DNA of 64,000 nt, taken from assembly GCF_013608025.1 (NCBI RefSeq), contig NZ_VDLV01000010.1:261400-325399 (forward strand), read 5' to 3'. This document shows, piece by piece, positions 8,697 through 16,890 of this stretch. The stretch comes from Pseudomonas brassicacearum subsp. neoaurantiaca. GTDB taxonomy: Bacteria > Pseudomonadota > Gammaproteobacteria > Pseudomonadales > Pseudomonadaceae. The notes beneath the pieces were generated by a model that was not told where the DNA came from, searched no databases, and saw nothing but the letters and a program-made list of their open reading frames with translations. The translations under genes and the position numbers were made by a program. Positions within the stretch are counted from its first letter, which is position 1; each line of letters opens with the position of its first letter.

Positions 8697-9664
8697 CACG
8701 CCACCTCCTGGTTCAACGGGTAGAAGCAGCGGGCGAGGCTGTTGGATTTCGGATCGAGGGCCGGGCGTTGTTGACGGCAGTTGTCCTGCACGTACGGGCA
8801 GCGCGGCGACAGCAGGCAGCCTTGCGGACGGTCGTAGCGACCGGGGACGATGCCGGGCAAGGTTGCCAAGCGCTCGGCGCCCATGCTGTGTTCCGGGATC
8901 GCCGCCAGCAGCGCTTCGCTGTAGGGGTGGGCCGGAATGTCGAACAGCTCCGGCACCTGGCCCACTTCCACGGCCTGGCCGGCGTACATCACGCACACGC
9001 GCTGGGCGGTTTCGGCGACTACAGCCAAGTCGTGGGTGATCAGCACCAGGCCCATGTCCTGCTCTTTTTGCAGGGCCAGCAGCAGGTCCATGATCTGGGC
9101 CTGGATGGTCACGTCGAGGGCAGTGGTCGGTTCGTCGGCAATCAGCAGCTTCGGCTCGCCGGCAATCGCCATGGCAATCGCCACGCGCTGGCTCATGCCA
9201 CCGGACAGCTGATGCGGGTAGGCATCCATGCGGCTCGCAGCGCCGGGGATTTCGACTTTTTCCAGCAGTTCGATGGCGCGCTTGCGGGCGGCCTTGCCGG
9301 ACATCTTCAGGTGCAGGCGCAGCACTTCTTCGATCTGGAAACCCACGGTATAGCTCGGGTTGAGCGCGGTCATCGGGTCCTGGAACACCATCGCCAAGTC
9401 CTTGCCGACGATCTGCCGACGCTGGCGGTTGCTCAGCTTGAGCATGTTCTTGCCGTCGAAGTTCAGCGCATCGGCGGTGACGATGCCGGGGTGCTCGATC
9501 AGGCCCATCAGCGCCATCATGGTCACGGATTTGCCCGAGCCCGATTCGCCGACGATCGCCAGGACTTCACCTTTTTCCACACTCAAGTCGAGGCCGTCGA
9601 CCACCGGCACGGCGGTGGCGTCGCCGAAGCGGACGTTGAGATTCTTGATTTCTAGCAGTGACAT
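8696..9664 (-). CDS. dppD: Dipeptide ABC transporter ATP-binding protein DppD
   Basis: A 322-residue partner ATPase of DppF. Walker A GESGSGKS lies near residues 40-47, the signature LSGGMSQRV and Walker [13 protein letters not shown] follow. The C-terminal extension holds [14 protein letters not shown], again a four-Cys-type pattern. The ATG at 9664 follows GAGGAG at good spacing, so the longer upstream reading is rejected. It lies 10 bp after dppC in the operon. Confidence 0.93.
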   Translation of the reverse strand: MSLLEIKNLNVRFGDATAVPVVDGLDLSVEKGEVLAIVGESGSGKSVTMMALMGLIEHPGIVTADALNFDGKNMLKLSNRQRRQIVGKDLAMVFQDPMTALNPSYTVGFQIEEVLRLHLKMSGKAARKRAIELLEKVEIPGAASRMDAYPHQLSGGMSQRVAIAMAIAGEPKLLIADEPTTALDVTIQAQIMDLLLALQKEQDMGLVLITHDLAVVAETAQRVCVMYAGQAVEVGQVPELFDIPAHPYSEALLAAIPEHSMGAERLATLPGIVPGRYDRPQGCLLSPRCPYVQDNCRQQRPALDPKSNSLARCFYPLNQEVA

Positions 9665-9674
9665 GGGAATCTCC

Positions 9675-10586
9675 TCAGGCGGCATTCTTGAGTTTCGGGT
9701 CCAGCGCATCGCGCAGCCCGTCGCCCATCAGGTTGATTGCCAGCACGCTGAGCAAAATGGTCAAGCCAGGCAGGCTCACGACCCACCAGGCGCGTTCGAT
9801 GTAGTCGCGGGCCGAAGCCAGCATGGTGCCCCACTCGGGAGTTGGCGGCTGGACGCCGAGGCCGAGGAAGCCCAGGGCGGCGGCGTCAAGGATCGCCGAG
9901 GAAAAGCTCAAGGTCGCCTGGACGATCAGCGGTGCCATGCAGTTGGGTAGCACGGTGATGAACATCAGGCGCGGCAGGCCGGCACCGGCGAGGCGGGCGG
10001 CGGTCACGTAGTCGCGGTTCAGTTCGCCCATCACGGCGGCGCGGGTCAGGCGCACGTAGGACGGCAGCGAGACGATGGCGATGGCGATCACGGTGTTGAT
10101 CAGGCCAGGGCCGAGGATGGCGACGATCGCCACGGCCAGCAGCAGCGATGGCAGGGCGAGCATGATGTCCATCAAACGCATGATGGTCGGGCCGAGGATG
10201 CGCGGGAAGAACCCGGCGAACAGCCCCAGCAGGATGCCCGGGATCAGCGACATCACCACCGATGACAAGCCGATCAGCAACGACAGTCGCGAACCCTGGA
10301 TCAGCCGCGACAGCAGATCGCGGCCCAGTTCGTCGGTGCCCAGGAGGAATTGCATCTGCCCGCCTTCGAGCCAGGCTGGCGGCGTCAGCAGGAAGTCGCG
10401 GTATTGCTCGCTCGGGTCATGGGGCGCGACCCACGGAGCGAAGATCGCGCAGAACACGATCAGGATCATGAACAGCAGCCCGGCCACAGCGCCCTTGTTG
10501 CGGGAAAACGCGTGCCAGAATTCTTTGTACGGGGATGGGTACAGCAGGCTTTGATCGACTGCTACCGCGGTAGTTGGAGTACTCAT
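9675..10586 (-). CDS. dppC: Dipeptide ABC transporter permease DppC
   Basis: A 303-residue inner-membrane permease of the OppC/DppC class. An N-terminal cytoplasmic region is followed by a first helix ([17 protein letters not shown]), the DPSEQYRDF periplasmic segment and [12 protein letters not shown], a hallmark of DppC-type permeases. The coupling loop reads [17 protein letters not shown] near the C-terminus. The ATG at 10586 gives the usual length. Ten bases separate it from dppB. Confidence 0.93.
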   Translation of the reverse strand: MSTPTTAVAVDQSLLYPSPYKEFWHAFSRNKGAVAGLLFMILIVFCAIFAPWVAPHDPSEQYRDFLLTPPAWLEGGQMQFLLGTDELGRDLLSRLIQGSRLSLLIGLSSVVMSLIPGILLGLFAGFFPRILGPTIMRLMDIMLALPSLLLAVAIVAILGPGLINTVIAIAIVSLPSYVRLTRAAVMGELNRDYVTAARLAGAGLPRLMFITVLPNCMAPLIVQATLSFSSAILDAAALGFLGLGVQPPTPEWGTMLASARDYIERAWWVVSLPGLTILLSVLAINLMGDGLRDALDPKLKNAA

Positions 10587-10596
10587 GGTCTTGATC

Positions 10597-11607
10597 TCAG
10601 CGCTGGTGACGGATGCGTGGGTTGGCAAAGCCGTAGAGGATGTCCACGACGAAGTTGACCAGAATCACCAGGCAGGCGATTAACAGGATGCCGTTCTGCA
10701 CCACGGGATAATCCCGGGCGCCGATGGCCTCGATCAGCCACTTGCCGATACCCGGCCAGGAGAAGATCGTTTCGGTCAGGACCGCACCGGCCAGCAGCGT
10801 GCCGACTTGCAGGCCGACCACGGTCAGTACCGGGATCAACGCATTGCGCAGGCCATGCACGAATACCACGCGCGACGGCGACAGGCCCTTGGCCTTGGCG
10901 GTGCGGATGTAATCCTCGCGCAGCACTTCGAGCATCGAAGAGCGGGTCATGCGGGCGATCACCGCCAGCGGAATGGTGCCCAGCACGATGGCCGGCAGGA
11001 TCAGGTGATGCAGGGCATCGAGGAACGCGCCCGGCTCGTCGGCCAGTAGCGTGTCGATCAGCATGAAGCCGGTTTTCGGCTCGATGTCGTAGAGCAGGTC
11101 GATGCGTCCCGACACCGGCGTCCAGCCCAGGGACACCGAGAAGAACATGATTAGAATCAGGCCCCACCAGAAGATCGGCATCGAGTATCCCGCGAGGGAG
11201 ACCCCCATCACCCCATGGTCGAACAGCGATCCTCGCTTGAGTGCCGCGATCACCCCGGCCAGCAGGCCCAGGATGCCGGCGAACAACAGCGCGGCCATGG
11301 ACAGTTCCAGGGTCGCGGGAAACAGTGAGCTGAACTCGGTCCATACGCTTTCACGGGTACGCAGCGATTCGCCGAGGTCGCCGTGGGCCAATTTGCCGAT
11401 GTAGTCCAGGTACTGGGCATACAGCGGTTTGTTGAGGCCAAGGCGTTCCATTGCCTGTGCATGCATTTCGGGATCGACCCGACGTTCGCCCATCATCACT
11501 TCCACGGGGTCGCCGGGGATCATGCGAATCAACGCGAAGGTCAGCAAGGTGATGCCGAAGAACGTGGGGATCAATAATCCCAATCGGCGGGCAATAAAAC
11601 TAAACAT
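10597..11607 (-). CDS. dppB: Dipeptide ABC transporter permease DppB
   Basis: A 336-residue permease that pairs with DppC. The N-terminus MFSFIARRLGLLIPTFFGIT and the segment RMIPGDPVEVMMGERR are typical of DppB; the coupling loop RSSMLEVLREDYIRTAKAKGL is present. About six transmembrane helices at normal family length. It is separated from the upstream dppA gene by a 74 bp gap holding a stable hairpin, which may lower permease expression relative to the binding protein. Confidence 0.94.
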   Translation of the reverse strand: MFSFIARRLGLLIPTFFGITLLTFALIRMIPGDPVEVMMGERRVDPEMHAQAMERLGLNKPLYAQYLDYIGKLAHGDLGESLRTRESVWTEFSSLFPATLELSMAALLFAGILGLLAGVIAALKRGSLFDHGVMGVSLAGYSMPIFWWGLILIMFFSVSLGWTPVSGRIDLLYDIEPKTGFMLIDTLLADEPGAFLDALHHLILPAIVLGTIPLAVIARMTRSSMLEVLREDYIRTAKAKGLSPSRVVFVHGLRNALIPVLTVVGLQVGTLLAGAVLTETIFSWPGIGKWLIEAIGARDYPVVQNGILLIACLVILVNFVVDILYGFANPRIRHQR

Positions 11608-11639
11608 CTTCAGGTGTACCTCATCAGCCGGTTAGGCGT

Positions 11640-11671
11640 GCCCGGCAATCCTTTGGTGAAGGTTGCCGGGC
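11640..11671 (-). promoter_or_regulatory. Stable intercistronic hairpin between dppA and dppB
   Basis: GCCCGGCAA (11640-11648) pairs with TTGCCGGGC (11663-11671), with an inner CCTT/AAGG stem and a 5 nt loop. No T-run follows in the direction of the operon, so it is more likely an mRNA-stabilising or attenuating hairpin than a full terminator. Confidence 0.65.
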
Positions 11672-11681
11672 GTTTTCTTAT

Positions 11682-13277
11682 CTACTTCACCTGGGTGGTG
11701 GCGAAGTTATTGGTGGTGAGCGGGCTAATCACGTAGCCCTCTACGTTCTTGCGCATTGCCGTGAACATCCGGGTGTGGGCCATGCTGATCCATGGCTGGT
11801 CCTGGTTAAAAATCACCTGGGCCTGCTCATAGAGCTTGGCGCGCTCCTCGGGGTTCACTGTGGCGCGTGCCTGGTCGAGCAGCGCCTGGAATTTCTCGTT
11901 GCACCAGCGCGCGTAGTTTTCGCCGTTCTTGGCGGCCTCGCAACTGAGCATAGGCGTCAGGAAGTTATCCGGATCGCCGTTGTCGCCCGCCCATCCGGCG
12001 GACACCATGTCGTGCTCGCCGTTTTTCGCGCGCTTGAGCATTTCGCCCCATTCCATCACGCGTATGTCGACCTTGATCCCGACTTTCGCCAGGTCGGACT
12101 GCATCATTTGCGCGCCGAGCATCGGGTTGGGGTTGGTCGGGCCGCCGCCGTTGCGGGTGAACAGGGTGAACACGGTGCCTTCCGGCACGCCGGCTTCCTT
12201 GAGCAACTGGCGGGCCTTGTCGAGATCGCGGGCCGGGTTCTTCAGGTCGTGGTTATAGCCCAGCAGGGTCGGCGGGTACGGGTTGACCGCCACGGTGGCG
12301 TTGCCCTTGCCGAACAGCGCGTTGACGTAGGCTTCCTTGTCGAAGGCCAGGTCGATGGCTTTGCGCACCCGCACGTCGCTCATGTATTTGTGGCTGGTGT
12401 TCAGGGCGGTGTAGGAAACGGTCATCGCGTCCAGCTCGGTGACCTTCAGGTTCGGGTCTTTCTTGATGCTGGGGATGTCATCGGGTTTAGGGTACAGCGC
12501 GATCTGGCACTCGTTGGTCTTGAGCTTCTGCATGCGCACGTTGTTGTCGGTGGCGATGGCCAATACCAGCGCATCGGCCGGCGGCTTGCCACGGAAGTAG
12601 TCCGGGTTGGCCTTGAAGCGAACCTGGGCGTCCTTGTTGTAGCGCTGGAACACGAACGGGCCGGTGCCGATTGGCTTGCTGTTGAGGTCGCCGGCCTTGC
12701 CTGCCTTGAGCAACTGGTCGGCGTATTCGGCCGGGTAGATCGAAGAGAAGGCCATGGCGATGTCGGCCAGGAACGGCGCTTCGCGGCGGGTCAGGGTGAA
12801 CTTGACCGTGTGCTCGTCGACTTTCTCGACGTTTTTCAGCAGTTCCTTGAAGCCCATGCTTTCAAAGTACGGGAAGCCCACGCTCGACAGTTTGTGCCAC
12901 GGGTGGTTCGGGTCCAGCTGACGCTGGAAACTCCAGACCACGTCATCGGCGTTCATGTCGCGGGTCGGCTTGAAATAGTCTGTGGTGTGGAACTTGACGC
13001 CCTTGCGCAGGTGGAAGGTGTACGTCAGGCCATCGTCACTGATGTCCCAGGATTCGGCCAGGGCCGGAATCACTTCGGTGGTGCCGGGCTTGAAGTCGGC
13101 CAGGCGATTGAAAACGGTTTCCGCCGCAGCGTCGGCGGTGACTGCAGTCGTGTACTGGACAATGTCGAAGCCTTCCGGGCTGGCTTCTGTGCAAACCACC
13201 AGCGGCTTGGCCGTGGCGCCAACGGCGACACTCAGCAGCGCGGCGGCGATGGCGGCGCGTAGGGGAATCATGTTCAT
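11682..13277 (-). CDS. dppA: Dipeptide-binding protein (DppA family), copy next to dppBCDF
   Basis: A 531-residue periplasmic binding protein (SBP family 5) with a ~23-residue signal peptide. The mature N-terminus PLVVCTEASPEGFDIVQYTT and the ADDVVWSFQR and GTGPFVFQRY segments are typical of DppA. The ATG at 13277 sits behind AGAGGA at proper spacing; a TTG two codons earlier is not needed. It is the copy immediately upstream of dppB. It is the most diverged of the four paralogues here (EGFDIV rather than AGFDP near the N-terminus), so it may bind a different set of peptides. Confidence 0.93.
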   Translation of the reverse strand: MNMIPLRAAIAAALLSVAVGATAKPLVVCTEASPEGFDIVQYTTAVTADAAAETVFNRLADFKPGTTEVIPALAESWDISDDGLTYTFHLRKGVKFHTTDYFKPTRDMNADDVVWSFQRQLDPNHPWHKLSSVGFPYFESMGFKELLKNVEKVDEHTVKFTLTRREAPFLADIAMAFSSIYPAEYADQLLKAGKAGDLNSKPIGTGPFVFQRYNKDAQVRFKANPDYFRGKPPADALVLAIATDNNVRMQKLKTNECQIALYPKPDDIPSIKKDPNLKVTELDAMTVSYTALNTSHKYMSDVRVRKAIDLAFDKEAYVNALFGKGNATVAVNPYPPTLLGYNHDLKNPARDLDKARQLLKEAGVPEGTVFTLFTRNGGGPTNPNPMLGAQMMQSDLAKVGIKVDIRVMEWGEMLKRAKNGEHDMVSAGWAGDNGDPDNFLTPMLSCEAAKNGENYARWCNEKFQALLDQARATVNPEERAKLYEQAQVIFNQDQPWISMAHTRMFTAMRKNVEGYVISPLTTNNFATTQVK

Positions 13278-13317
13278 CGTCAATCCTCTGCAATCGGGTA
13301 ATTGGCAAAAGACCGGA

Positions 13318-13344
13318 CGGGCGACCTCGTGAGTCGACCGCCCG
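13318..13344 (-). promoter_or_regulatory. Hairpin in the opdP-dppA gap carrying an 18 bp element shared with another dppA leader
   Basis: CGGGCG (13318-13323) and CGCCCG (13339-13344) bracket a GAC...GTC inner stem. Positions 13319-13336 are identical to 18553-18570, which lies at a matching distance (~40 bp) before another dppA gene. It may be a processing, attenuation or sRNA target site. Confidence 0.5.
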
Positions 13345-13352
13345 GTGGCAGT

Positions 13353-14726
13353 TTAGAGAATGTTGAACGGGATGGTGGTGACCAGACGGAATTCGTTGAT
13401 GCTGCCGTCGATTTGATTACGGCTGGAGCGATGTTCCGTGTAGGTCGCGCGGACTGCGGTGGCCTTCAGAGGACCGCTCTGTACCGCGTAGGAAGCGCCG
13501 ACGCCGGTTTCATAGTGGTTCTCATCATCCAGGCCGCGTACGTCATAGGCGGTGCCGGTGTAGTGGGTGCCGTCGATACCCCAGCCGCGGGCGCGGTAGA
13601 CGTTGAATTTGAGTCCCGGCACGCCGTATTCGGCCATGTTGATGCCGTAAGCGATCTGGAAGGATTTCTCGTTCGGGCCGTTGAAGTCCGACAGCAGGGA
13701 GTTGGCCAGGTAGATGCCGTTGGTTTCGTGCAGGTAGTCGAAGTATTCGTTACCGTTCACGGCCTGGTAGGAGAACGTCAGCGTGTGAGCCTGGTGGGTC
13801 AGGCCCAGCGACAGGGAATAGGTGTCGTTGTCGATCTCACCCATCTCTTTTTTGCCTTCATCTACCGTCTTGTAGTAGTTCAGGCCAGTGGTCAGCGCCA
13901 ACACCGATGCGTCACCCAATTCGTGGGTAGCGCCGAAATAGTACTGGTTCCAGAAGTCTTCGACCTGGGACGCGTACACGCTGGTCTTCAGGCTCTTGAG
14001 CGGCTGGTAGTTCAGGCCGGCGACGCTGACCTTGTCGGTTTCTGCGCCATTGTTGTTGTATTCAGAGCGGAACTTCGAAAGGCTCTGTTCGGTTCGTGGC
14101 GATACGCGGTCGAACACGCCGGCATCGAACGAGAGGTTGCTGAACTCTTCGCTGTGCAGGCTGACACCTTCAAAGCTCGACGGCAGCGCACGGTTGCCGA
14201 TGACATCGACAATCGGGGTGCTGAAGTTCTGGCGGCCGGCGGTCAGCGTGGTGTTGGAAACCCGTGCCTTGACGTTGGCCAGGCCCAGCTTGCTCCATTG
14301 GTCCACGGCGTCGCCGTTGTTCTCGGCCAGCGTACGGTTGCCGCCGTTGGCGATGTCCTTGCGGCTGCGGTCCAACACCACTGCGTTGTAGGCAGCGACT
14401 TCGGTGCTGAAACCTACGGTGCCCTGAGTGAAGCCCGAGGTGTAGTTGAGGATCGTGCCTTGAACCCAGTTGATACGACGATCGGTCGGACGTGTCTCGC
14501 CGTGTTTCTGATAGCTGAAGTTGCCCCGCTTCAGCAACTCGTTGGCGTACCAGTTACGCGTGGTGCCGGACAGGCTTTGGCCGTCGAGAAAACCCTTGGC
14601 TTCGGATTGGGCGCTGGTGCTTGCCAGCTCGGTCGGAACGAAGTCCTGGCTCTGGGATTCAGCATAAGCCGTTGCGGTAACGCTGCTGATGGCCAAGGCC
14701 AGTATCGCGGTGCTGCTCAATTTCAT
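13353..14726 (-). CDS. opdP: OprD-family outer-membrane porin for dipeptides (OpdP-like)
   Basis: A 457-residue outer-membrane porin with a signal peptide ending AYA (residue ~22). The mature N-terminus QDFVPTELASTSAQSEAKGF, the alternating beta-strand pattern and a terminal hydrophobic residue after RLVTTIPFN fit the OprD family. Its place between dppA genes matches the P. aeruginosa dpp locus, where the OpdP/OpdD porin takes up Gly-Glu-type dipeptides; the symbol rests on that synteny and family match. The ATG at 14726 follows AAGGAG. A perfect 14 bp palindrome lies 80-93 bp upstream. Confidence 0.88.
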   Translation of the reverse strand: MKLSSTAILALAISSVTATAYAESQSQDFVPTELASTSAQSEAKGFLDGQSLSGTTRNWYANELLKRGNFSYQKHGETRPTDRRINWVQGTILNYTSGFTQGTVGFSTEVAAYNAVVLDRSRKDIANGGNRTLAENNGDAVDQWSKLGLANVKARVSNTTLTAGRQNFSTPIVDVIGNRALPSSFEGVSLHSEEFSNLSFDAGVFDRVSPRTEQSLSKFRSEYNNNGAETDKVSVAGLNYQPLKSLKTSVYASQVEDFWNQYYFGATHELGDASVLALTTGLNYYKTVDEGKKEMGEIDNDTYSLSLGLTHQAHTLTFSYQAVNGNEYFDYLHETNGIYLANSLLSDFNGPNEKSFQIAYGINMAEYGVPGLKFNVYRARGWGIDGTHYTGTAYDVRGLDDENHYETGVGASYAVQSGPLKATAVRATYTEHRSSRNQIDGSINEFRLVTTIPFNIL

Positions 14727-14805
14727 CGGTAACGCTCCTTTTTCTTTCTTTTCATGCCGTTCTTTTTTGGTGATACGGCTAACGGTTTGGAACTCATTTT
14801 CAGCT

Positions 14806-14819
14806 TGCAAACGTTTGCA
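14806..14819. promoter_or_regulatory. LacI-type operator palindrome upstream of opdP
   Basis: TGCAAACGTTTGCA is a perfect 14 bp palindrome with the central CG and flanking AAA/TTT typical of LacI/PurR-family operators. It lies in the 169 bp gap between a dppA stop and opdP. No LacI-family regulator gene is in the window. Confidence 0.55.
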
Positions 14820-14895
14820 TGTCGCCTGATCGGCGAATTACGGCAAGACGTCTGCGAAGGGCTTCCAGGGAAGCCCTCGCTGTGCGGCTAAGCGG

Positions 14896-16497
14896 TTATG
14901 GGTTCAGGCTGACGCCCGAGAAGACGTTGCGACCGAAGGGGCTGACTTTGAACCCTTCGACTTTGGCGCTCAGCGGCTGGTTGACCGTCGAGTGGGCAAC
15001 AGGGGTGATCGGCACTTGCTGCTTGAGCAACTGCTGGGCCTGTTTGTAGAGCACGGTGCGCTGGTCGCGGTCGGTGACGACCTTGGCCTGCTTGATCAGC
15101 TTGTCGTAATCCTGGTCACACCACATGGAGTAGTTGTTGCCGCCAATGGCGTCGCAGCTGTACAGCGTGCCCAGCCAGTTGTCCGGGTCCCCGTTGTCAC
15201 CGGTCCAACCGATCAGGCTGATGTCGTGCTCGCCATTCTTGGTGCGCTTGATGTACTCGCCCCATTCGTAGCTGACAATCTTCACCTTCAGGCCGATCTT
15301 CGCCCAATCCGCCTGGAGCATCTCGGCCATCAGCTTGGCGTTGGGGTTGTACGGGCGTTGCACGGGCATGGCCCAGAGGGTGATTTCGGTGCCTTCCTTG
15401 ACCCCGGCGGCCTTGAGCAATTCCTTGGCTTTTTCCGGGTTGTAAGGCGTGTCCTTGATCGTGTCGTCGTAGGACCACTGCGTCGGCGGCATGGCGTTCT
15501 GCGCCAGTTGCCCCGCGCCTTGGTAGACAGCGTTGAGAATGCCTTGCTTGTTCACCGCCATGTCCAGCGCCCGGCGCACTTCGACCTGGTCGAAAGGCTT
15601 GTGGCGAGTGTTATAGGCGATGTAGCCGAGGTTGAAGCCAGGCTTCTCGATCAGTTGCAGCTTGGGGTCGTTCTTCAGCGCCGGCACGTCGGCCGGGCGC
15701 GGATGCAGGGTGACCTGGCATTCGTTGGCCTTGAGTTTCTGCACCCGTACCGACGCATCGGTGTTGATGGAGAAAATCAGGTTTTTCAGCTTCACCCGCT
15801 CCGGCGCCCAGTACTTCTCGTTGGCGACGTAGCGGATGTTGGAGTCTTTCTGATAGCTCTTGAACTCGAACGGCCCGGTGCCGATCGGCTTCTGGTTGAT
15901 GTCGCTCGGCTTGCCGCCCTTGAGCAACAGGTCCGCGTACTCGGCCGAAAGGATCGAGGCGAAGCTCATGGCGATGTTCTGGATGAACGCGGCGTCCACG
16001 CTGTTGAGCGTCATCACCACGGTCAGCGGCCCGGTCTTCTCCACCTTGGCGATGTTCTTGTTCAGGCTCATGCCGTTGAAGTACGGGAACTCGGTGGGGT
16101 AGGCCTTGCGGAACGGGTGCTGCGGATCAAGCATGCGGGTGAAGGTGAAGACCACGTCGTCGGCGTTGAAGTCCCGGGTCGGCGTGAAGTAATCGGTGGT
16201 ATGAAATTTCACCCCTTCGCGCAGGTGGAAGGTGTATTTCAGGCCATCTTCGGAAATGTCCCAACTCGTCGCCAGGCCAGGGACTACGTTGGTCGCGCCT
16301 TTTTCAAACTCGGCCAGGCGGTTGTACAGCGGCTCGGCCGCATCGTTGTCGGTGGCCGTGGTGTATTGCGCGGTGTCAAAACCGGCGGGGCTGCCTTCGG
16401 AACAGAACACCAGGCTGCCGCCGGCGGCCTGGGCTGCGGAGGTCGCGGCCAACAGGCCGGTGCCCAGCAAAGCGGATAAAACCAAGGTATGGCGCAT
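14896..16497 (-). CDS. dppA: Dipeptide-binding protein (DppA family), paralogue 2
   Basis: A 533-residue periplasmic binding protein with a ~24-residue signal peptide (ends AQA). Family-5 hallmarks include VFCSEGSPAGFDTAQYTT, DDVVFTFTRMLDPQHPF and GTGPFEFKSYQKDSNIRY. The ATG at 16497 follows GAGGGAG. It lies between opdP and the next dppA paralogue. About 170 bp separate it from opdP and 393 bp from the preceding gene, so the paralogues may not all share one transcript. Probably one of several alternative receptors for DppBCDF. Confidence 0.93.
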   Translation of the reverse strand: MRHTLVLSALLGTGLLAATSAAQAAGGSLVFCSEGSPAGFDTAQYTTATDNDAAEPLYNRLAEFEKGATNVVPGLATSWDISEDGLKYTFHLREGVKFHTTDYFTPTRDFNADDVVFTFTRMLDPQHPFRKAYPTEFPYFNGMSLNKNIAKVEKTGPLTVVMTLNSVDAAFIQNIAMSFASILSAEYADLLLKGGKPSDINQKPIGTGPFEFKSYQKDSNIRYVANEKYWAPERVKLKNLIFSINTDASVRVQKLKANECQVTLHPRPADVPALKNDPKLQLIEKPGFNLGYIAYNTRHKPFDQVEVRRALDMAVNKQGILNAVYQGAGQLAQNAMPPTQWSYDDTIKDTPYNPEKAKELLKAAGVKEGTEITLWAMPVQRPYNPNAKLMAEMLQADWAKIGLKVKIVSYEWGEYIKRTKNGEHDISLIGWTGDNGDPDNWLGTLYSCDAIGGNNYSMWCDQDYDKLIKQAKVVTDRDQRTVLYKQAQQLLKQQVPITPVAHSTVNQPLSAKVEGFKVSPFGRNVFSGVSLNP

Positions 16498-16890
16498 GAC
16501 GCTCCCTCTCTCGTTTCGGGGTGTTGAACAGTGAACCGACGTCCTTCCGGGGACAGGTCCGGAGCACTGGGCTCATTCCATTGCGTAAACAGCGATGCCA
16601 CAGGGCCAGCAAACCGGCGGCCTCGACGTTATGGGTCGTGGGCCAGGCGGTAAATGCGTAAGCGCCTGAAAGACTTGTGGGAAAAGTCGACACGTCCTAA
16701 ACCAACTGCTGTGGTACGCAGTGCTTTTGGATGTAGGCAATTTCCTAGGTCTTGGTCTCGGCAGACAGGTTGACGGTGTGGTGTGGGAGCGAGTCCTGAT
16801 CGCGATGGCGTCGCGGGTAGACCGCCATCGCGCTCAAAAAGGGGGTGCTACGCACCCCAGCGGGAGCAAGCTCCCACGCCACAGGTCACC
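16498..16890. other. Intergenic gap between dppA paralogues with decayed REP pair
   Basis: No gene is seen. The half next to 16890 holds a decayed TGTGGGAGCGAG element (about 16781-16815) facing an AGCGGGAGCAAGCTCCC element (about 16858-16882), with a terminator between them. The remainder, nearer 16497, should hold any promoter for the following dppA. Confidence 0.5.
16836..16858 (-). terminator. Rho-independent terminator after dppA paralogue 3
   Basis: On the minus strand GGGGTGC-GTA-GCACCCC (16842-16858) is followed by a run of T residues (16836-16840). It would end transcripts from the dppA gene at 16891-18516, splitting the locus into more than one transcription unit. Confidence 0.65.

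Noticed and set aside
14858..14877. Symmetrical AGGGCTTCC/GGAAGCCCT after dppA paralogue 2 considered as a terminator
   Set aside because: The loop is only two bases and no T-run follows in the direction of transcription, so termination is not supported.
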